From positions 120,001 through 146,904 of the forward strand of contig JBBHKE010001973.1 of NCBI GenBank assembly GCA_037447655.1: a stretch of DNA of 26,904 nucleotides, given 5' to 3'. Shown here in pieces: positions 18,405 to 26,904 of the stretch (positions are counted from its first letter, which is position 1; every line of letters begins with the position of its first letter). Origin of the DNA: Zygnema cylindricum. Its lineage: Eukaryota > Streptophyta > Zygnematophyceae > Zygnematales > Zygnemataceae. Both the position numbers and the translations under genes were made by a program. A model generated the notes under the pieces. That model searched no databases and was not told the origin of the DNA. It saw only the letters and a list, made by a program, of their open reading frames with translations.

Positions 18405-19382
18405 TCTAGGGTGCCCATATTCAATGGAGCTAGCTTTATATACTCGGAAAGTATGATGACATGAGCTTTATGAGAGAAACGGTTTTGGGAAATAGTGAGT
18501 GGACGAGTGAGGCGTCCATCAAGTCTTGTGATACCTCTAAGGTTTACAGGAGGCAGATTAACTAAAAATGCAGATCCATCTTTAATTGAGGAGACAAAGG
18601 AAGGGGAAGTGGTGAACAAAGGAAAAGAGAAGGAGACGGTCACACCAATAGCAACTGATTCGACATTCATGTCACCTATTCCGAGGAACGAGGAGAATTA
18701 TATCGATACCTAGGACCACAACAATATGGCGGCTAAGCACTTCATCCTCCGCCATCTTACTCATGGGCTTGCATCTCCCCATTTGCAGGTAGAGAGAGCA
18801 TCTGATCTTTGGGTGGCTCACATAGAGATGTACCATAGTGGTACGATTGAACAACAACAGTTGGCTGATCAGAAAATTAACGAATATGTATACAAAGGGG
18901 GGAAGATGTTGGATTTTTGCAATGAGCTTGCTACACTTTTCATTGAGCTAGAGAGTGTTGGAAAAGATTTTAGTGAAAAAGAAAAGGTTAACTGTCTACT
19001 AATGAAGCTGTTCGATGAGTTCGAGAACATAGTCAACCGTGTGCAAGACTTAGCGGACTCAAGGTGGATATAGAACTCAGTAGTATGAATGATTTCCGTT
19101 CGGGAGAATACAATTGAGATCCGAAGGGGAGGAAAGAGTGGGCAAGCCTTGGCAGCTGGGACCAACTGGAGGAACAAGGATTCCCGGAAACCGATCAAAA
19201 ATTACGGAGGGGGGGGGCAGAAAAATCAGACTGACGAGTTCGGACCAAGGGCTCCCAAGGGTTTATGTCATTTTTGTAAGAAACGAGGGCACTATATGGC
19301 GGAGTGCACTAAGCTAACCGAGCTACGGTTAAAGGAAGGGCAGACCGGTGGAACCTCAGAGGAAAGAAAAAGGCCCTTGTGA
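18393..19382 (+). pseudogene. gag: copia element 2 gag, disrupted
   Basis: The start MGPPSRVPIFNGASF parallels element 1 (MGPRPKLPVFNGSNY). The frame is lost within about 25 codons. The capsid domain resumes at about 18726-19073 (KHFILRHLTHGLASPHLQ, ASDLWVAHIEMYHSG). The nucleocapsid at 19089-19382 is in another frame, with a perfect zinc knuckle CHFCKKRGHYMAEC. Between 18495 and 18713 an open stretch rich in Lys/Glu/Thr does not match gag and may be an out-of-frame or inserted segment. Confidence 0.85.
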
Positions 19383-21894
19383 CACAAGTACATGAGGTGG
19401 AATCCGAAGACGACGACGATGAGCTCCTATTGGATGAGGAGTTGGAAGCGACAAACGAGGTAGAAATTCCACGAAAGCTGAAATGTGCTTTTGGTGGATT
19501 GAAAGGTGAAGCAAGTTGGATTATAGATTCAAGTGCCTCCATGCACATGTGTAAGGATAAACACTTGTTCACTAAGATAAGAAAGATTCCCACCGTAGAG
19601 ATAGAGTACGGGGATGGGAAGATAGTCACTACTACTTTTGTAGGATTCGTAGATCTGAAAGTATTGGTAGAAGGAAAGACATCCATAGTTACATTCTCCG
19701 ATGTATTGTTTATTCTAGAGCTGAACAAAAACCTCATCTCTACTTCTGTATTAGATGATAAGGGTTTTGATACTAGCACTAGGAAATGAGTCTTTACTGC
19801 TAGTTTTGAGGAGGAGTTTATTTTACCGCTGAAAAAGGTAGCCAAAGGATGTTTAGGCTGATTTTAAGCAATGAAAAGAAGAAACTTTATTATGCTCGTG
19901 TTCATGATATAATGATGTGGCATAAGAGGCTTGGGCATGTGAATCTAGATAAGCTAAGAGAGATGAAAAAGATGGGAGTGGTGGAAGGAATTCAGTTCAG
20001 TTCAGTGAGAATCTAAGTGATTGTAGTGGATGTGCTCAAGGTAAAGCACACAGATTGTCCTTTCCCAAAACAGCCACCTATAGGGGAGAAAAAATTCTAG
20101 ATCTAGTACACACAGATATTTGGGGACCGGCCAAAGTGCCCTCAGCAGGGGTGAAAAGATTTATGATGACTATCACTGATGATTAGTCTCGGTATTCTAG
20201 GGTGTATTTTTTGAAAAACAAGTCAAAAGCTCAGGATTGTTTTAGACAATATAAAACATGGAGCGAAAAACTCCATGAAACTCCAATCAAGAGAGTGAGG
20301 AGTGACAATGATGGAGAGTATACTTCTAACCACTTTGAGGATTTTCTGAGGGTAGATGGAGTTCAACACTAAAAGACAGTTCCAGAAAACCCAAAACAGA
20401 ATGGGGTAGCTGAACGATTAAATAGGACTATGAGTGATAGTGCTAGAAGTATGTTGTCGGATAAGAAGATAGGAAAAAGGTTTTGGGCAGAAGCAATGAA
20501 TTGCGCTAATTACCTCAAGAATAGAGTTCTTACCTCAGCTATAAAAGATCAAACACCTTATGAGAAATGGACCGGCCGAAAACCAGACATATCTCACTTA
20601 AAGGTCTTCGGTAGCCAAGTATTCATTCTAGATACAGATCGATCTAATTGGAAGCTAGATCCTAAAGGAAATCCGGGATACTTATTAGGATATGATGAGG
20701 ATGTTAAAGGATATAGAGTTTACGATCTAAAAAGGAAAGATATAATCTTAGTAAAACATCTAGTAGTTATAGATGAAGAAAAGTCCGTGGATCCCTTCAA
20801 GTATACAAGTCAGTAAAAATCAAATTTGAGTCACAAAATTCCGATGAATTTGAGCTTCCTAACTATCCAGGTTTTAGAGAAGATGACATTCTTGAAGGTA
20901 CAAATCAGACCGAAAAGGACTAAGCTGCGGAAACTCCAATGACAACTCTACTCGAAGCGGAAGACGTGATGGAAATTACTTCGGAATCAAGGGATAGGGG
21001 AGAAGCCGAGATTGTTCGAAAGAACCCACGAGAACCATCTATTCCGGCCACAGATTTTGAGGGGGGAAGGAGAAGTAGCAAAAGATTACAAGAAAAACAG
21101 GTTAATAATAAGGTAACAAAACTATCTCATCAAGATGAACCTCAAACTTATGGAGAGGCGATGACTTGTCCAGAAAAGAACTGGTGGAAGACAACCATCA
21201 ATGAGGAGATGGCCTCAATTATGGCAGCCGATACTTGGGAGCTGGTGGACTGTCCACCTAACCTAAAACCAATCGGTTGTAAGTGGGTTTTCAAATTAAA
21301 ACTGAACCTGGATAACACCATTGAGCGTTACAAAGCTCGATTAGTGGCAAAAGGATACACACACAAAAAGAAGGAATTGACTACGAGGAAACCTTTGCCC
21401 CGGTGGTCAGATTTCCCTCTGTCCGCATACTTCTCAGTCAAGCAGCAACGAAAGACATGGATGTGCACCAGATGGACATCCAGACAGCTTTTTTGCATGG
21501 AGAATTGGAAGAGGAGATCTTCATGCGACAACCCGAAGGATTTGTGGATGAAGGAGAGGAGAGTAAGGTATGCCGGCTGATTAAATCCCTTTACGGTTTG
21601 AAACAGGCGCCTCGACAGTGGAATTAGAAACTTGATGAGTTTCTTACCGGTCTGGGATATATCCGGATCAGCTCAGATCACTCAATCTATGTTTTTGAAG
21701 ATGAGGAAGGTATTATATTTATTGCAATTTATGTTGATGATTTGCTTGTTCTAAGTAAATCAATGGAAAAAATTATTAAACTGAAAACCGATCTTAAGGG
21801 GAGATTTCAAATAAAAGATATGGGGGAAGCAAAATATATTTTGAGAATTCAAGCAGAAAGAGACCGAGAAAGAAAGATTATAAGATTGACTCAA
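19379..21894 (+). pseudogene. pol: copia element 2 pol (protease, integrase, partial RT), disrupted
   Basis: Protease: SWIIDSSASMHMCKDKHLF, with the usual DSG reading DSS. A stop follows at 19787. Integrase: WHKRLGHVNLDKL, a shift near 20010, SGCAQGKAH, HTDIWGPAK, RSDNDGEY and NGVAERLNRT, so the three acidic residues D, D and E are all present, although stops lie at about 20184 and 20371. RT: IGCKWVFKLKLN, ARLVAKGY, a shift near 21370, FAPVVRFPSVRILL, LIKSLYGLKQAPRQW then TAG near 21626, and an intact IYVDDLL box (about 21730). The frame continues GEAKYIL to the edge of gap 2. A decayed copy, but with catalytic boxes that element 1 lacks. Confidence 0.93.
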
Positions 21895-21904
21895 NNNNNN
21901 NNNN
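21895..21904. other. assembly gap (10 N)
   Basis: Exactly ten N inside the RT of element 2. The sequence resumes in (AG)n and then taxilin intron, so the rest of the element (RNase H, 3' LTR and flank, probably 1.5 kb or more) is missing. Confidence 0.95.

Positions 21905-21976
<72 letters not shown>
21905..21976. repeat. (AG)n microsatellite at contig edge
   Basis: About 72 bp of (AG)n with one slip, directly at the gap edge, as at gap 1. Confidence 0.95.
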
Positions 21977-21979
<3 letters not shown>

Positions 21980-22107
21980 GTGTTTATAAAAAATGTGTTT
22001 ATCATATTTTATTATACATTGTTGTTATCCTATATCATTGCATATTCAATATGAACATACATAAATATATCTATGTACACACACACACACACAAAAAAAA
22101 TCCCTAC

Positions 22108-23288
22108 CTCTTCGACTAGTTCAATGAGAGAGACATCTGATTGGTCGCATTTTGCCCTCAATCCTCCGTTTTCCTTCTCCAGCTTTTTAATTGTGCGTGA
22201 CATCTGTCACAATCACCTCACAAAAGGTTCAAATCGTTTTCCTTGAGAAAAAAAAAAAAAATAACACCACAATTGGTTTTTTCATCCATTGATATTTTTT
22301 GATAATTTGTAATTTTTTTTTGTGTGAGAATCGATTGGCTTTTAGCAAACAAAAAAAATAACCGCGATAAAATGACAAGGAAAAAAGGAAAAAGAAATGG
22401 GAGATAAAAAAGGAAAAAGGAAAAAAGAAAAAGAAATACTTGAAGGAATTAAGGAAAAAATTATGATGGTTTTATTTATATTTATTTATTTTCCTCTTTT
22501 TACCTTTTCCATTTCCTGTTTGAACCGTGCGAACACCTCATTGCTCCGTGTCAAAGTCTCCTGCAGAATGACAGAAAACAATAAAAAACGGATTCACAAT
22601 AGGTGAGGAAGAGATGTCAAAAAGAAAAGGAAAAACATAAAAATGGTTGCTTGATTTTGGTTGGTTGGTTGGTTGTCAGTTGGTTGGTTGTTAGTTGGTT
22701 TCTTTCTTTTTTTTTTTGTTAAGGTCACTTTCAAATATCAAAACCCATTTATACAAAATGTACAAAATATCCTACCTTTTTCCTCAATACCAGCATAAAA
22801 AACAGAAAATATCACTAAGACAAAATCTGGCAAAAAGAGAAAATTTTGTAAAGAGAACCTCCCACCAAAACAAAGAGGCGACCGGGAAATTCCCCAAATC
22901 CGAAAAAAAAAGGTAATCACACTATTTTTTGGAAAAGGAACATTGCAAATAGGCAAAAAAGTTGCAAACAAAACATAGGAAAAACTTGAAAAAAAAAGGG
23001 GAAACTACAACATCAAATGGAGGACATCTTGAAACTGCACAAATCAGGAAAAGAGACAAAAAAAGAAAAAAAACGAGAAAACAGAGAAAAAAGCAACAGA
23101 AAAAAGGGAAGAAAAGACACTAAATACCACAATAACGAGCTGAAAAGACAGTAAAAACGAATGAGAAATACATGGACAAAAACAAAAAAAGAATGACAAA
23201 AATGAGATGAGAACAGAGAAAGAGCAGAAACGGAAGTTCAAAAGGACAAAAACCAGCAAAAGAAGACAGAGAGAGAGGGAGGGAGAGG

Positions 23289-23321
<33 letters not shown>

Positions 23322-23350
23322 GGGGGGGAGATCAAACGGACAAAAACCAG

Positions 23351-23397
<47 letters not shown>

Positions 23398-24254
23398 TTA
23401 GACCTGAAACTGCTCGAACTTATCCCCATAGAGCGCCAGTTGGGCTCTCAGTTCTGCCTCAGTTTTCAGAAGTTGGGCTATCTGCTCTCCATACAGGCGG
23501 TTCTGCTCCTCCCTCTTTCCCCAAACCAGTCTCAGATACCAAGGATAAGGCATTCCTTAAACACCATCTTACTTTTATTCATAATTTTTGAATAATTTTG
23601 CAGTTACGTAAAGAGTTTACCTAAGATGTACTCATAAAGCACTGTGCGGATTTTAGCCCGACCTTATTTCCATGTTTAAACCACCATCTTATTACGTTTT
23701 AACCTCCATAAACCCTATTCGGACCCTTTTCGTCCATGGTAGACCCAACATATTCCCTAAAAACATTTCCCTCAAATCATTTCCGCCTAATCTACTCCAG
23801 CAACGTATCATTGTTTTTTTTTTTTTTTTTTGTGTGTTTAGGGCAAAAAAATCCTAACCTACTGCCACATCAATTTATGTCGCAGAAAGAATCGAATCTC
23901 TCCTCCACCGAACGAGTTTAACTGAACAGAAAACCATTCTCTCTCCTTCTACTCCAACACTTGAATAAAAATTTATTTAATATTCATATGAATATAGATT
24001 TATATGGTTCTAAATTCTTTTTTTTTCTAAACCCAAAATATAATCTGCCCTCTCTCTCTTCTAAGTCCTTCATCATATGCTGGTTCACTCGTAGATTTCC
24101 AGGGAAGGTCGTGGGGGAGGTGAGGGAGGAGAGATAGAGTAAGGTGGGAGAAGGGAGGAATAGTGAGGGAGAGACAATGAGGTGAGGGATAAAAGAAAGG
24201 AAATAGGTCTAGTGATAAGGGACGGATGCAGAAGGAAAAGAGGGATTGTGAGGG

Positions 24255-24320
<66 letters not shown>

Positions 24321-26172
24321 ATGTGTAAAAAGAGGTAGGGAAGGAAAAAGGGGCAAAGGAGAGACAATGTGAGGAGCGTGGGGTGTAAGGAGGATGAGAG
24401 AAACTCAAAGAGAGGAGCGAGAGACACAACATGTGGGGTATAGAGGAAGTCTTGGAGGAAATGTCATGGGTGGTAGGGAAGGGGAGGAGCGACAAAACGA
24501 GAGAAAGAGGGAGAAAGGGGCAAATAGTGGAAGGTAAAGAGAGAAGGTCAAAGGAGGTGGGAAAGAGTAAAACCGTAAGGAGAGACTTAGAAAGAGAGAA
24601 ATTGAAAGGGGAGAAAGGGGCAAACGACATGAGGGAGGAGGGTGTATTATTAGCCACAAAATATGAGTAACATCTGACAAGTGAAATTACATGATCAGAA
24701 ACTACCAGATAATTTTGTATTAAGCATTGAACATTAGAATATATCACGTAAGTATAAAATGTGTTGTTTTACAATATGTACATAAATAATTCAGTATCAA
24801 CTTGTGATGTGGTCAACTTTGTTAATTCAACATCCTAATGTGGCTTTCTCACCCTTCAGTATGAGAACCACATAGATAATTTTTTCCCTAAATTCGTACG
24901 TTACCTCAAGTCCGAATAGGCAAAGAGTTAAAGAAAACTAATAAGACATATATTGGAAATACCAGTGATAAGGAATACACCGAAATAAAAAGTTTCAACA
25001 GAAAAATGACTACGTTTGCGAAGTCAACTATGATTTTTTGTAAAAAATGCCTTTTGTTAACAAAACATGCACAAATTCCGGTGCAAATGACTTAGAACAT
25101 AAACATGAGCCACGAAGTCTTGTCAAGTATTAAATACATACGTTACTATATATATTACGTATCAAGCATAATGAAGACTATGTTACATATCACGTATAAC
25201 ATATTACATATTATAAAATAAATATCAACGGTAAGTATTTCAGTTCCTTACTTTTCCCTCCTTTCCAATATTATAAATTCTACATATCAAACCAATAATA
25301 TTATGAAGTTAGGCATTGATTCAACACTAATAACCCACCTTCCCCTCCTCCTGCGCTGCCAATTCCTGCTGTTGCTTCAGTTTTGCCTCCACAAGTTGTT
25401 TTTCCAAACTTCGCGTTCGAAGCTGAAAAATTTTGGACCAAAATCACAAATCAGTACTCCACTAGAGAATGGAGTGGAGGGAGTGAATGGAGAGTAAAGA
25501 GAGTGGAGAGTGGAGAGAGTACTCCACTAAGTTATTATTTAAGAGCGGAAAAGAAATGCCAATAGAAAACAGAAATCAGAAAATGAAAAAACTGAAAACG
25601 AAAAGTTGTAAATCGGAAATAGGAAATCAGACAGAAATGGGACATGGGAAGAAAAAACAGAAAGTGGAAAACAGAAAAATGAAAAAAGAGCAGAAGATGG
25701 ACAACAGAAAATAGAACCGGGAGAATAGAAGACAAAGCAAGGAGAGGGAAAAACAGAACAGAAAGGAGGCCAAGAAAAAAAATGAAAACGAGTAGAAGAA
25801 AAAAGGAATTACACCCACTTGATGTGCAAAATGTTGTTCTCGAATGTCATATTGTTGAGTCAAATGTTTCAGTTTCTCCCTTAACCTGACAACCATCCCC
25901 TAACAATTTTGATGATGTTTGACTAATTCTCCGTGCTAACTGACAAAAGTAAACTTATTTTGTTAGTCGAGGGGACTATCAGGTGAACTTTACCTCTGTT
26001 TGAGTTGAAACTTTTGAATGAATACAGTCACCACAAGACAAGACATCAAACTACATAGGGGGGAGGAAGAGGGGGAGCGTGAAAATCCTCACGTTTCGTT
26101 CTCCTTCATCTGCCGAAGTCTTTCTGCCCCCTGCTCCTCCAGCTTGCTGCTGATGTCCTGCATGGCTGCCAG
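22108..26172 (-). CDS. taxilin (coiled-coil, syntaxin-binding family), six internal exons
   Basis: Minus-strand exons in transcript order: 26172-26093, 25885-25819, 25422-25339, 23514-23404, 22560-22504 and 22203-22108, then the exon at 9832-9719. Lengths 80, 67, 84, 111, 57 and 96 nt join as 165 uninterrupted codons with GT-AG introns. Landmarks: [120 protein letters not shown]. This order and the SNEVF-FKQEMEKM-KLEKEN signature are diagnostic of taxilins, and it is closest to the plant type. Nearly the whole peptide is heptad coiled coil. Animal taxilins bind syntaxins and act in vesicle traffic; the role here is inferred. N-terminal exons are not found and probably lie beyond the window. 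The acceptor at 23515 (GGGGAAAG) is weak; the exon at 25885 uses the second AG (GTTGTCAG), which keeps the frame. Confidence 0.93.
22376..22702. repeat. A/G-rich and (TTGG)n repeats in taxilin introns
   Basis: AAGGAAAAA-type sequence at 22376-22440 and TTGG units at about 22658-22702. They flank the 57-nt exon at 22504-22560 and look like ordinary intron simple sequence. Confidence 0.6.
23244..23395. repeat. (GA)n microsatellites with a 94-bp duplication
   Basis: Two (GA)n blocks, each preceded by GGACAAAAACCAGC (23244-23257 and 23338-23351, 94 bp apart). They end 8 bp from the donor of the taxilin exon 23514-23404. Confidence 0.85.
23521..25330. other. 1.8-kb taxilin intron
   Basis: No other gene seen. 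AT-rich, with a purine-rich block at about 24105-24620 that contains (AG)n at 24257-24316. Confidence 0.55.
24257..24316. repeat. (AG)n microsatellite
   Basis: About 30 uninterrupted AG units inside the 1.8-kb taxilin intron. Confidence 0.95.
25540..25800. repeat. degenerate GAAAACAGAAA-type repeat
   Basis: A-rich sequence with recurring ACAGAAA and AAAATGAAAA words in a taxilin intron; a similar composition is seen at 23040-23230. Confidence 0.5.
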
Positions 26173-26202
26173 CTGTCAATCTCACCTCGCACTGTAATTG
26201 TC

Positions 26203-26445
26203 GTTGATGTACATATGTATATATATGCGTACATGTAACATATATATACACAAATATAAATATTTATGCATATATGTACATATATACATATATATATATA
26301 ATATGCATATATATGTATATATGTACATGTGTGCATATGTACATATGCATATATACATATATGCATATATACATGTGCAAATGTTGCATATATGTATATA
26401 TGTATATATGCATATATGTATATAAATACATATATATCCACGTTA
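26203..26445. repeat. TATA/TATG/CATA alternating purine-pyrimidine microsatellite
   Basis: About 240 bp of mixed ATATGC, ATACAT and TGTACATATG words. It is strongly palindromic at many points, so it could extrude cruciforms or adopt Z-like structure. It lies upstream of the first visible taxilin exon, probably in an intron. Confidence 0.9.
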
Positions 26446-26904
26446 TATATGTAGGTTTGTTGAATAATAACGATGTAAATCTGTTTCGTAGTTCTGAAGC
26501 CTGGAAAAATGCGGCCGTATACTGAACTGCATTTTACTGTTTCAATTTTATATTAAAAATGAATAATATGGCCTCATGGCCTCATCTTCCGCACTTTAAA
26601 CCAAAAGATTGTTTATATGATATAGTATTTGGTGTGAATTGATGGGAAATTGTACATTCTCATTACTCTCAAGCCAATCCACAGAATTTCACTCAGTAGT
26701 TAGTAGAATAACAAGTTACATCAGAATTAGTGTGAAATTGTAAATAACAAACTGGTTCTCAAAATTCTATCGACAACGTTCATACAGTAATTAGTGTCAA
26801 TGCTTGTAATAAAATCACTTTGAATGATTTCAATGGCATTCACGTTTCATCGTAAACAGACTGAGTTTTTGTGGCACCAGCCTTTAAAGAAAAATCTGTG
26901 GCCC
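26446..26904. other. gene-free stretch at the window end
   Basis: AT-rich sequence. I looked on the minus strand for the taxilin exon that should precede LAAMQD (the LCRELQ-type block) and did not find it. Confidence 0.45.

Larger units (their letters stand above)
17577..21894 (+). mobile_element. Ty1/copia retrotransposon, element 2 (5' part, truncated by gap)
   Basis: A second copia lineage whose coding part resembles element 1 but is clearly divergent and whose leader is different. Its primer-binding site starts at 18389, so the 5' LTR must end TTGCA at 18388. The LTR start is not known: TG at 17577, immediately after element 1's target duplication, would give an 812-bp LTR, but no 3' LTR is present to prove it. 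Alternatively, element 1 inserted into this LTR. The body runs through gag, protease, integrase and RT and stops in gap 2; RNase H and the 3' LTR are missing. The 17.6-18.4 kb part has a direct repeat TACCGCGCAT (17766, 17800) and a CACGTG. Confidence 0.85.

Noticed and set aside
25886-25899. Taxilin exon starting at the first AG (GTTAG) with Met-Val-Val
   Set aside because: That acceptor breaks the frame from the exon at 26093, whereas the next AG 14 bp on (GTTGTCAG) restores it and gives KENETLREKL, matching taxilins.
26051-26525. Ile/Tyr/His-rich open frames over the TATG microsatellite
   Set aside because: Direct translations of the alternating repeat on both strands.
1-26904. CRISPR arrays, bacterial operons, tRNA or rRNA genes
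   Set aside because: The window is intron-bearing eukaryotic DNA; the tandem arrays lack spacers, and I found no tRNA cloverleaf or rRNA-like segment by eye.

Overview
The window is eukaryotic nuclear DNA, most likely from the green (streptophyte) lineage; a charophyte alga such as Chara, or another repeat-rich early relative of land plants, is my best guess but is not proven. The reasons are genes split by GT-AG introns, a taxilin closest to the plant form, CACGTG G-box motifs beside a TATA box, degenerate Ty1/copia elements, and very abundant purine/pyrimidine and (AG)n tracts. Two runs of exactly ten N (8852-8861 and 21895-21904) divide it into three contigs, and both gaps touch (AG)n repeats.

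Layout. 1-2.5 kb: simple repeats around one GC-rich minus-strand exon of ethanolamine-phosphate cytidylyltransferase (1885-2072). 2.5-3.5 kb: a gene-free stretch with two G-boxes, a TATA box and a cluster of CGATA motifs, probably a promoter region. 3.77-7.51 kb: a five-exon plus-strand gene for a 237-residue tail-anchored membrane protein that I cannot name; its ATG is the last codon of exon 1. 7.5-9.6 kb: purine tracts, an array of TTGAC[C/T] motifs, a degenerate triplet repeat and gap 1. 9.6-26.2 kb: a taxilin gene on the minus strand. Six exons lie at 22.1-26.2 kb and the conserved C-terminal exon at 9719-9832. About 12.3 kb of nominal intron separates them.

That intron contains a nested minisatellite (10.9-11.2 kb), a complete but dead Ty1/copia element (11751-17571, two 876-bp LTRs, 5-bp target duplication GTACC) and a second, different Ty1/copia element (about 17.6-21.9 kb) that runs into gap 2 inside reverse transcriptase. 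Both elements are antisense to taxilin. Both appear to be primed by an internal (anticodon-arm) fragment of initiator tRNA-Met, and in both the primer site contains the gag start codon.

The three host genes are housekeeping-type (phospholipid synthesis, an unknown tail-anchored protein, vesicle-traffic coiled coil) and show no functional link. Taxilin exon phases join perfectly across gap 2, so the order and orientation of contigs 2 and 3 are supported. Nothing ties contig 1 to contig 2.
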